From positions 1 through 64,000 of the forward strand of contig JAFUDV010000085.1 of assembly GCA_017464245.1 (NCBI GenBank): a stretch of 64,000 nt of DNA. Direction: 5' to 3'. This stretch comes from Bacteroidales bacterium (GTDB lineage: Bacteria > Bacteroidota > Bacteroidia > Bacteroidales > UBA932). A program made the translations under genes and the position numbers. This document shows positions 34,179-41,175 of the stretch, piece by piece. Position 1 is the stretch's first letter. Each line of letters starts with the position of its first letter. Under the pieces are notes generated by a model. It was not told the DNA's origin. It saw nothing but the letters and a program-made list of their open reading frames with translations, and did no database searches.

Positions 34179-35176
34179 AGATTCGATGACAATCCCCGAC
34201 ACGCCTCAAACCGATCAAAGGCAAGGGACATCAGTTCCCGGCCCTTCTCGATGATTTCCTTGGCCCGGGAGTATGCTGCCACTCCTTGGTAGGAATCATA
34301 TGGCAGGCTGACCAGGATATCGGGAGGAAAGAGGGCGATGTTCTGTCGTGCCATAGCGCAGTTCATGATGCCGAAACTTCGGTCAAGGATGGATGCCACG
34401 TTGCCGTCGGCCCTTGTTGGAATCCGCCTGTCACGCCCGTCCGATTCCAGTCTCCTATCCTCCCGGACGGTCTCGATGCCCGTCACGATCAGTTCCCTCA
34501 TCCGCCGGAGAGAATCGGTTCCAGGGGCGTTAAACGTTTCCTTAAAGGCGTGCTCTGCCTCCTCTTTCAGAGCGGCTCCTTTGCTGTCAAGCTCTCTGCG
34601 TGAATCGAGATAGGAGCGGATCCCTGCCGCATCGATTTCATTCACGTTGAAACCGACGAGGATGTCATCCTTCTTCCGGACGGCGCGGTTGAGTGGGAAG
34701 GTGTTGCAGATGCCGCCGTCGACGAGGGTATGAATGCCTATGCGCACCGGCTCGAACATCGACGGAATCGAGATGCTCGCACGCACTGCATCGAACAACG
34801 GTCCCTCACGGAAAAGGACCTCCTCACCGGTGTACAGGTCCGTCGCAACTGCAGTGAAAGGAATGGAGAGGTTTTCGATGTGTACATCAGGTACCCTCTT
34901 CCGGATCTCCTGCATCAGCCGTTCCCCTTTCACAAGGGCTGTGCGGGTGAAAGACGGGTCCATCAGCGTCATTACCTGGGCGAGTGAAAGGCCAGTAATC
35001 CACTCCTTGAACGTTTCCATACCACCAGCGGCATATACGCCGCCCACGAGGGCACCTGCGGACGTCCCGGTCACGGATGATATGACATAGCCCCGCCGCA
35101 GGATTTCCTCAATAGCCCCGATATAGGCGAAACCTCTCGGGCCGCCGCTGGAAAGTACCAATGCTACACTGTTCAT
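34175..35176 (-). CDS. Patatin-like phospholipase
   Basis: This 333-aa protein has the patatin signature: oxyanion loop SSGGPRGFAYIG (residues 9-20), nucleophile elbow GTSAG (Ser about 39), and catalytic DGG (about residue 153). It hydrolyses acyl esters of lipids. It has no signal peptide and is shorter than the outer-membrane patatins, so it is probably cytosolic. It lies 6 bp after the broken GNAT gene and overlaps the small pseudogene. Confidence 0.87.
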   Translation of the reverse strand: MNSVALVLSSGGPRGFAYIGAIEEILRRGYVISSVTGTSAGALVGGVYAAGGMETFKEWITGLSLAQVMTLMDPSFTRTALVKGERLMQEIRKRVPDVHIENLSIPFTAVATDLYTGEEVLFREGPLFDAVRASISIPSMFEPVRIGIHTLVDGGICNTFPLNRAVRKKDDILVGFNVNEIDAAGIRSYLDSRRELDSKGAALKEEAEHAFKETFNAPGTDSLRRMRELIVTGIETVREDRRLESDGRDRRIPTRADGNVASILDRSFGIMNCAMARQNIALFPPDILVSLPYDSYQGVAAYSRAKEIIEKGRELMSLAFDRFEACRGLSSNL

Positions 35177-35182
35177 GGTATC

Positions 35183-35568
35183 TCAAAGTATATAATCAAG
35201 TCTCATGATCTTCACGGGGCGCTCGTCTCCCCGGTAGAGATGGCTGAGCCAGTTCACCTCTCCTGTGTCCCGGAACCCGCACTTCTCCATCACGCGTCCG
35301 GAAGCAGGGTTGTCAACGAAGAAATCGCTCCACAGCGTCAGGAATCCCTTCTTGTTGAAGCAGTAATCGACCATGCCGCGCAGCGCCTCCGTCCCGAGGC
35401 CCGGATGACGGACCTGCTCTCCTTCACGCTCCGGTGCGGCGGCCATCCGGCCCTCTCCCCTACCTCCGGTTCGGAGGCATACTTGAAGAGCGCTCCGGCA
35501 TCGGACTCCACCCAGGGGCGCACAATGAGCCGTGCCGTTTCAAAGATATGACTGTTCCTGTCCATCAT
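35183..35568 (-). pseudogene. GNAT acetyltransferase with internal deletion and frameshift
   Basis: The front frame ([18 protein letters not shown] and [12 protein letters not shown]) is the typical start of a RimJ-like GNAT enzyme. The acetyl-CoA-binding middle is missing, and the C-terminal part ([15 protein letters not shown] and EKCGFRDTG) continues in another frame. The total length of about 128 codons is well short of the usual 170 or so. Its start overlaps the aat stop by 4 bp, so it was once part of that operon. Confidence 0.7.
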
Positions 35569-36209
35569 GCCTTGCCTTGTACAATCTGCATGTACGCTTC
35601 ATAAGGGATTGTCCTTCCTCCCATGGATTCAAGATGATCCGTATGGAACTGGCAGTCGATCAGCTTCTCCCCATCCGCCTCCATCTTCCGGGCGAGACTG
35701 ACCAGGGCGAGTTTGGAAGTGCCCGGTTCCAGGGAGAACATGCTCTCCCCGGCAAAGACTCCGTTCATATGGACCCCGTACAGGCCGCCGACCAGTTTGT
35801 CTTCCCTCCATACCTCGACGCTCTCGCCTATGCCCAGGTCGTGCAGCCTCGTGTATGCCTCGACCATCTGGGGGCCCAGCCAGGCGCCCTCCTCCTCGAT
35901 GCGGAGCTCGCTGCAGTTCCGGATGACATCGCGGAACGCGGTATTGAACGTGACACGGTAGATGCCCTTGTTGAAAAGGCTCCGTGTCGAATGGGAGACG
36001 TGGATCTCGGACGGGAAGATAACGAAACGGTCATAGGGACAGTACCACATAATGGTTCCCTCCCGGAAGTCGAACCAGGGGAAGACGCCGTTCGAATACG
36101 CCTCGACCAGGATCTCCGGAGACAAGTCTCCCCCGACGGCCACGAGACCGTAGCCGTTACCTTTCGTCGGTTTCGGGAAAAGACCTTTTTTCACAACGAT
36201 ACGGCTCAT
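35565..36209 (-). CDS. aat: Leucyl/phenylalanyl-tRNA--protein transferase
   Basis: This 214-aa enzyme adds Leu or Phe to proteins with N-terminal Arg or Lys, creating N-degrons for ClpS-ClpAP. Typical motifs are [26 protein letters not shown] near the N-terminus (split here by the G-G-D core), [22 protein letters not shown] and [20 protein letters not shown], and the end [13 protein letters not shown]. It is coupled by 4-bp overlaps to clpA upstream and to the GNAT remnant downstream. Confidence 0.94.
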   Translation of the reverse strand: MSRIVVKKGLFPKPTKGNGYGLVAVGGDLSPEILVEAYSNGVFPWFDFREGTIMWYCPYDRFVIFPSEIHVSHSTRSLFNKGIYRVTFNTAFRDVIRNCSELRIEEEGAWLGPQMVEAYTRLHDLGIGESVEVWREDKLVGGLYGVHMNGVFAGESMFSLEPGTSKLALVSLARKMEADGEKLIDCQFHTDHLESMGGRTIPYEAYMQIVQGKA

Positions 36210-38419
36210 GGTTTCTTTTTCAGGATGAAACCGTCGGCCGAACAGTCAACTTCGGCCTCTCCCCCGTCCTTGAGGAATCCGAACAGGATTTCCTTGACGA
36301 CGAGCGGCTTGACGTCCCGCGTGATGACGCGCTCGATCTCGCGGGCGCCGTACTCCTGCGAGTATCCCTTCCGGAGTATCTCCGCACTGGCCTCATCCGT
36401 ATAGGTCAGACGGACGCCCTTGCCCTGGAGCTGGGCATCGAACTCGCGGATCTTGGCCTCCACGATCAGGTGTGCCATCTCCTCGGAAAGGTTGTTGAAT
36501 ACGACCGTCGCGGAGAGGCGGTTCACGAACTCCGGGGCGAAGACGTTCTTCACTTCCCTGTTCATCGCCTCGCCTGCATTAACAATGGGAGAGAACCCGA
36601 TGGAGGGGCGGCTGGCGAACTTGGCCCCCGCGTTGGACGTGAGGATGATAATGGCGTTGCGGAAATCCGCCTTCCGGCCGCGGGAATCCGTCAGGGTCCC
36701 GTAGTCCATGATTTGGAGCAGGAGGTTGTAGATGTCCTGGTGCGCCTTCTCGATCTCGTCCAGCAGGAGGACGCAGTGGGGAGAGCGGCGCACGGCATCG
36801 ACGAGGATTCCCCCGTCCTCGTAGCCGACATAGCCGGCCGGAGCGCCGATGAACTTCGAGACGGTGTGTTTCTCCGCGTATTCACTCATGTCATAGCGGA
36901 GGAGCGGCATCCGGAGGAGATCGGAAAGGTCCCTGGCCAGCTGGGTCTTTCCCACGCCGGTCGGGCCGACGAAGAGGAACGAGGCCATCGGCTTCTGCGC
37001 ATCGGACAGCCCGGCTTTCGCCGTATAGACGGCGTCGCAGACGGTGTCGATGGCGGAGTCCTGACCGAAGATCCGCCTCTTGAGTTCGTCCTTGAGCGAG
37101 TACACAGCGTCCTCCCCCTCCCCCTTGTCGGTCAAGTCGATCCCGCTGATCCTGCTCAGCACCTCCTTGAGGAGTTCCTTGTCAACGACCTGCTTCCCGT
37201 CCCGGGATGGGTGCATCTCCAGGTAGGCGCCGGACTCGTCCAGCAGGTCGACGGCCTTCTCCGGCAGGAACCGGCCATGGATATAGCGGTCGCCGCTCTC
37301 GACGGCGTAGGGAATGACTCCATCGGCATACCGGACCCCATGGAAGGCCTCGAACTGTCCCCGCAATCCATCGAGGATCCTGACGGCCTCCTCCCTGGAG
37401 GGTTCCTCGACCTCGATCTTCTGGAACAGGCGCTCCAGGTTCTTGCTGCGGTTCACACTCCGCTTGTATTCCTCGAATGTCGTGGCTCCGATGAAAGAAA
37501 TGTCCCGTCGCTCGATATAGGGGACGAGGAGGCTGGTCGCATCGGTCGCGCCGTCACCGGTGCGTCCCGCCCCGACGATCTCATGGATGTTGTCGATGAA
37601 AAGGATGATGTCGCCTTCGGCGGCCACCCCGTCCAGGACCTCTTTCATCCTGCGCTCGAGGTCTCCCCGGAACTGGGCTCCGGAGATGACGGACGGGAAG
37701 TCCAGGCAGTACAGCTTCTTCCCTTTCAGGCGCTCGGGGACGTCTCCTTCCGCGAGGATGGCGGCAAGCCCGCGGACGATGGCGGTCTTCCCCACCCCGT
37801 GCTCGCCGACGAAGACCGGGTTGCATTTCTCCTTCCGGCAAAGGACAAGAAGGGCCCTCGACAGTTCCTTCCCGCGGCCGACAAGGTGCCAGCCTTCCTC
37901 CACCTCCACGGGTCGGCAGGAGCGCATCCAGGCCCTCTGGTCTTCTCCGGCAGACTGGCCGGCAGGATCGTTTGCCGGTCCGTCGGCGTAGGCTTCATTG
38001 AGGGCGCTCAGCACCTCGCCCTGGGAGGAAGAGACATTCTGCTTGAGCCAGAAGGCCGCGTAACTGTCCTCTAGCTGGTACATCGCATAGACCACGTGCG
38101 GGATGTCGATGCGGTCTGCGCTGGCCTGCGTGACCTGCACGTCGGCCATCTGGAGGACCTGCATCAGCTGGAAGGAAAGCTCCAGTTCCTTCGCCGTACC
38201 CTCCGCCTTCTCGACGCTGGTCTCGACATATTGCGCCAGGTCCTTCTCGGCCCCGTCCAGCCCGCCGGAGAGGCGTTCCGCTACGGACCGGAACCGATTC
38301 AGGGAAAGGAGCCCCAGAAGGTATATCTCGGGCGTGATGTACTGCGTGTTGTATTTGCCGGCGAACCCCGCCGCCTTGTTCAGCGCCAGCTGGACGCTGG
38401 GTGATATCTCGTTGTTCAT
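36206..38419 (-). CDS. clpA: ATP-dependent Clp protease ATPase subunit ClpA
   Basis: This 737-aa AAA+ unfoldase feeds substrates to ClpP. The N-domain (residues 1-150) is followed by D1 with Walker A GEHGVGKT and Walker B IILFIDNIHEIVGAG, and D2 with GPTGVGKTQLAR and VLLLDEIEKAH. The short form, without the ClpB-type middle domain, and its coupling to clpS identify ClpA. I chose the ATG at 38419 because it overlaps the clpS stop (ATGA) and gives MNNEISPSVQLAL. clpP is not in the window. Confidence 0.93.
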   Translation of the reverse strand: MNNEISPSVQLALNKAAGFAGKYNTQYITPEIYLLGLLSLNRFRSVAERLSGGLDGAEKDLAQYVETSVEKAEGTAKELELSFQLMQVLQMADVQVTQASADRIDIPHVVYAMYQLEDSYAAFWLKQNVSSSQGEVLSALNEAYADGPANDPAGQSAGEDQRAWMRSCRPVEVEEGWHLVGRGKELSRALLVLCRKEKCNPVFVGEHGVGKTAIVRGLAAILAEGDVPERLKGKKLYCLDFPSVISGAQFRGDLERRMKEVLDGVAAEGDIILFIDNIHEIVGAGRTGDGATDATSLLVPYIERRDISFIGATTFEEYKRSVNRSKNLERLFQKIEVEEPSREEAVRILDGLRGQFEAFHGVRYADGVIPYAVESGDRYIHGRFLPEKAVDLLDESGAYLEMHPSRDGKQVVDKELLKEVLSRISGIDLTDKGEGEDAVYSLKDELKRRIFGQDSAIDTVCDAVYTAKAGLSDAQKPMASFLFVGPTGVGKTQLARDLSDLLRMPLLRYDMSEYAEKHTVSKFIGAPAGYVGYEDGGILVDAVRRSPHCVLLLDEIEKAHQDIYNLLLQIMDYGTLTDSRGRKADFRNAIIILTSNAGAKFASRPSIGFSPIVNAGEAMNREVKNVFAPEFVNRLSATVVFNNLSEEMAHLIVEAKIREFDAQLQGKGVRLTYTDEASAEILRKGYSQEYGAREIERVITRDVKPLVVKEILFGFLKDGGEAEVDCSADGFILKKKP

Positions 38420-38733
38420 TTCTTCGCTTCGGGCTCGATGGTGAAATTGAGCGGGTATCCGTTCTCCCGGGAGAGCCGGATGGCCTTGTTGACTTTTGTA
38501 TGCGCCATGTCGCAGGTATATCGCCCTACGAGCGCCTTCCCGTGGTGGTGCGTCCGGTCTGCAATCATCCACCCGTCCTCCTCGCTTTTTCCGAACACGT
38601 CCATCATGAGGTGTACGACAAAGTCGAACGGCGTCATGTCATCGTTGATGACAAAGACGACATACCTCTTCGGCTCCCTAAAGTCCTCGCGATACCCGTA
38701 ATTCTCTTTCGAAACTGTTTCCCTCTGTTCCAT
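38416..38733 (-). CDS. clpS: ATP-dependent Clp protease adaptor ClpS
   Basis: This 105-aa adaptor binds N-terminal Leu, Phe, Trp or Tyr and hands the protein to ClpA. The core YVVFVINDDMTPFDFVVHLMMDVF contains the N-degron pocket (N-D-D-x-T-P and the following Met/Val), and VGRYTCDMAHTKV is the second conserved segment. I prefer the ATG at 38733 because an AGGA motif is well spaced ahead of it; a start at 38742 adds three residues. It is the first gene of the clpS-clpA-aat operon. Confidence 0.92.
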   Translation of the reverse strand: MEQRETVSKENYGYREDFREPKRYVVFVINDDMTPFDFVVHLMMDVFGKSEEDGWMIADRTHHHGKALVGRYTCDMAHTKVNKAIRLSRENGYPLNFTIEPEAKK

Positions 38734-38928
38734 ATCGTTCATCCTGAATCAGTCTGTCACCGGATGCCCCGCCTCCTTGAGAAATCGTTTCCGCAGAAAT
38801 GCCGGGAAACACCGGAAATCATAGAACTTGCCGCCGCATCTCACATCAGGACAGGATGGCAAGTCGATGATCAAACAGAATCACATCTCCAGTTAACAAA
38901 TATAGGCAAATAATCACATTATCCGAAA

Positions 38929-39267
38929 TCATACGTCCGACTTCAGTTTCCTTTTGAGAAACTTATAGTCGGCATCGCTGATGACGTGCTCAAGGAAATT
39001 CTTTTGCTAAACCTTCACGAACTTCATCTTGAGTTTGTCTTTCCTGATAAACTCAAGAAACTTGTTGATACCCTGTAATCTCAGGTTTACAGTCTGTGGT
39101 TTGAAGTGTTCCATCAGATACCCCTTATAGGCAAGAAGGTTCTCCCGGTTGAACGCTCCGTAGTTGGATAGAAAGTGGTTGACCGTCCACACGTACGACG
39201 ATACTGTATTGACAGCCAGGTCTGCTTTCACCAGATACTCCTTATATTTCCTCATTAACTCTTGCAT
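38929..39267 (-). pseudogene. Tyrosine recombinase/integrase, nonsense-mutated and C-terminally truncated
   Basis: The frame opens MQELMRKYKEYLVKADLAV and continues as an integrase SAM-like N-terminal domain (NTVSSYVWTVNHFLSNYG, then LRLQGINKFLEFIRKDKL). After KMKFVKV an in-frame TAG interrupts it, yet the same frame continues with QKNFLEHVISDADYKFLKRK before a TGA. That continuation is the expected start of the next helix in hsdS-associated integrases as I recall them. The catalytic domain (R-H-R-Y) is missing. It is the relic of an invertase of a type I restriction locus. Confidence 0.65.
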
Positions 39268-39362
39268 ATCACCAAAAACTGTCTTACATTTGCCCAGAAA
39301 GGATGAGGGGCGATAGTAAAAGGGATAGCACTTCTGTCGTCATAACCAAGAATACTCCTTTT

Positions 39363-39390
39363 AAAACCATCTGGCTACCCGGATGGTTTT
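39363..39390 (-). terminator. Hairpin terminator overlapping the stop of the CdiA-like gene
   Basis: AAAACCATC pairs with GATGGTTTT around a short loop in which the TAG stop codon of the minus-strand gene lies. On that strand the stem ends in TTTT. Confidence 0.6.
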
Positions 39391-39953
39391 AACATTTTCA
39401 CGCCTTCTTCTTTCATCACGACAAGGATTGTTTGCAAGGGCGTAGACGGGGCTTGGGCAAAACAGATTCTCCATCCTTCATGAATCTTGTCTTCACTGAA
39501 GAAATCCTTCTCCGGATAGTAGAGAATCAATATCTCCGCCCCTTGTGTAATAGCTTCTTGTATTTTTGTCCTTACAGACCATCGCCCAGTGCTTTCTACC
39601 GTCTTTATCTCTGTCGCCAATCCATTTAGCCGCGCGTCAAATGCTTTGATTCCTTTACCTTTGGGATATTCGGATTCCAGAATTATACAGTCACCGTTTT
39701 TCCGAAGAATATGGGCAACGTCTTTTTCATATTGTCCTCTAGCATAACCATATGGGCCCTTCTGTTTATCGAAGCAGTGTTCCTTATGGATAGCACTTAC
39801 ACCACCCGATTCTTCATCGAAAATGACATCTATGTAGAGCGGGTCTTGCAAAAGCCGGGAATACTCCTGATAATTCTCTTCTCTCTGGCTATTGGGAATA
39901 TCCATCTTCGTTCCAACCTTGGGAAAGGAAAGGCCTGACAAGTTCCACTGCAA
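39375..39953 (-). CDS. CdiA C-terminal-like nuclease domain protein (tentative)
   Basis: This up to 192-aa frame contains a compact domain, KGPYGYARGQYEKDVAHILR then FDARLNGLATEIKTVEST and EILILYYPEKDFFSEDKIHEGW. The D-x(n)-E-x-K pattern (FDARLN, EIK) is typical of a PD-(D/E)xK fold and resembles domains at the C-terminus of CdiA-like toxins and phage head proteins in Bacteroidales. The true start is uncertain; the segment before SREENY may not be coding, and another frame upstream (39889-40134) looks protein-like. There is no immunity gene beside it that I can identify. Confidence 0.4.
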   Translation of the reverse strand: MQWNLSGLSFPKVGTKMDIPNSQREENYQEYSRLLQDPLYIDVIFDEESGGVSAIHKEHCFDKQKGPYGYARGQYEKDVAHILRKNGDCIILESEYPKGKGIKAFDARLNGLATEIKTVESTGRWSVRTKIQEAITQGAEILILYYPEKDFFSEDKIHEGWRICFAQAPSTPLQTILVVMKEEGVKMLKPSG

Positions 39954-40134
39954 TCCGATTGATCAGGAAACTGTCGCAGAAAGTGGAAATAGCGTCTCGA
40001 TGGGTGAATCCGGAAGAACACAGTATGCCATCCCCGTACCCCGTTTCGCGAAACACGGTATAAAGCGTAAATACTTCTTGGGTAACAAGATCCGTTACTG
40101 GAACTGTCCTTACTCTCAGTCTTACCTTATCCAA
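39889..40134 (-). pseudogene. Possible frame-shifted 5' part of the CdiA-like gene
   Basis: An 81-codon frame starting MDKVRLRVRTVPVTDLV and containing AISTFCDSFLINRIAVELVRPF has good protein character and overlaps the front of the CdiA-like frame by 65 bp in another phase. The simplest explanation is a single gene with a frameshift near 39905. It could instead be a small separate gene. Confidence 0.3.
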
Positions 40135-40232
40135 AACAACACATTGTACAGTTCCATTTGATCGTGGATGGAGAACCAGTTCTACGAAGGTAGTAAAGAT
40201 TTTTCATCCGGACAAATCATTTTCAAATGATT

Positions 40233-40772
40233 CTATCGGAAGCTATCGTCTTGTGATAAGGCATTCAAGTTGTTTATCAACTCCTGCACCTTTCCTGCTA
40301 TTCTCCGTTGTTCTTTAATTGGAGGAACGGGGATTATGGCATTTCTCGCATCGCTTGTTCCAAGTCTCGGCATTTTTACGCCATATCCGCACCTTTCGGT
40401 ATAATCCAAAAAGTATGGTGAGCGTAGTACTTGACACAAGTAATCAGGAACGACAGCATCGCTGGATGTGATGGGTATTATCTCCGTCGTGCAATAGCCA
40501 CTCCGGTCGGCGATAAGAACTTTGTTCAGATAAGTCCTCAACTTTGAATACAAGACTTTCCCTTCTTTAAAACAGTGCCTGGAGCCGTTTGTCGGTCTGT
40601 CTTTTTTCTTGATTCTTCTGAGTAGTCTCCCGCTATCCTTTTCAATATCCTCAAGCTCAACTACCCAATCATCGTCATTGATTTCGTCCACTGCGACAGT
40701 GTGGCATTTCCCATAATCGGTGATGTCCCCCAGTCTCGAATAAAAAAGTATATTTGTAGTTGAGATCAACAA
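40233..40772 (-). pseudogene. Half HsdS: type I restriction specificity domain fragment
   Basis: The 179-codon frame holds a single target-recognition domain and part of the central helix: RLGDITDYGKCHTVAVDEIN, EDIEKDSGRLLRRIKKKDR, KVLYSKLRTYLNKVLIADRSGY and PPIKEQRRIAGKVQELINNL. A full HsdS has two such halves and is about 400 aa. The first residues (MLISTTNILFYS) do not fit a normal HsdS start, so the 5' end is probably a recombination joint. No hsdM or hsdR is in the window. It looks like a silent cassette or relic of a shuffling locus. Confidence 0.65.
40749..40756 (+). promoter_or_regulatory. Promoter -7 element ahead of the YccF-like frame
   Basis: TATATTTG fits TAnnTTTG and lies 34 bp before the ATG at 40790. 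I see no convincing -33 element. Confidence 0.4.
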
Positions 40773-40789
40773 ACAGTATACAAGGCTAT

Positions 40790-41062
40790 ATGCGCGTCCT
40801 CGGCAACATCATCTGGCTCATTCTTAGCGGCATCGTCATCGCCATGATATACTACATCCTCGGACTGCTGATGTGTATCACATTCATCGGCATAGCCTTC
40901 GGTGTGCAACTTTTCAAACTGGGCACCTATGTCCTATGGCCCTGAAGCTCCTTTCTGGGGCGCAAATACGCGGACGGCTCCCTGTGGACCGACAAAAGGG
41001 ACCGAGACATCGCACAGCAGCTCGAATGGGCAATCCGTCATTGCTTCCCGAAGGCCAGGTGA
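40790..41062 (+). pseudogene. YccF-like fragment fused in frame to a foreign C-terminal stub
   Basis: The first 51 codons (MRVLGNIIWLILSGIVIAM then CITFIGIAFGVQLFKLG) are the first half of a YccF inner-membrane domain. A TGA at 40943-40945 ends it after LWP. The same frame then continues with RKYADGSLWTDKRDRDIAQ and ends EWAIRHCFPKAR at 41062, which is unrelated to YccF and looks like the C-terminus of another gene. The joint probably marks the right edge of the minus-strand block. Confidence 0.5.
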
Positions 41063-41119
41063 GAAGGGCAAGGAGCAGGGCCAGGAAAAACTTGCGGTTC
41101 ATGCGTCGTTATTATTTCA

Positions 41120-41154
41120 AAACTTACGAAAAATCGGGGATTTTTCGTAAGTTT
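41120..41154. promoter_or_regulatory. Perfect 16-bp palindrome upstream of the GH3 gene
   Basis: AAACTTACGAAAAATC and GATTTTTCGTAAGTTT are separated by only GGG. The right arm overlaps a TAAGTTTG -7-like element (41148-41155), 21 bp ahead of the ATG. It may be an operator or a relic of a mobile element end. Confidence 0.5.
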
Positions 41155-41175
41155 GTGGAAACTAGTGACCCAGAA

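Noticed and set aside
40914..41102. A minus-strand frame that begins like a signal peptide (MNRKFFLALLLALLTW)
   Set aside because: After the first 20 residues it is antisense to a better plus-strand frame and has no domain; it may be a stub of a lost gene but I cannot support it.
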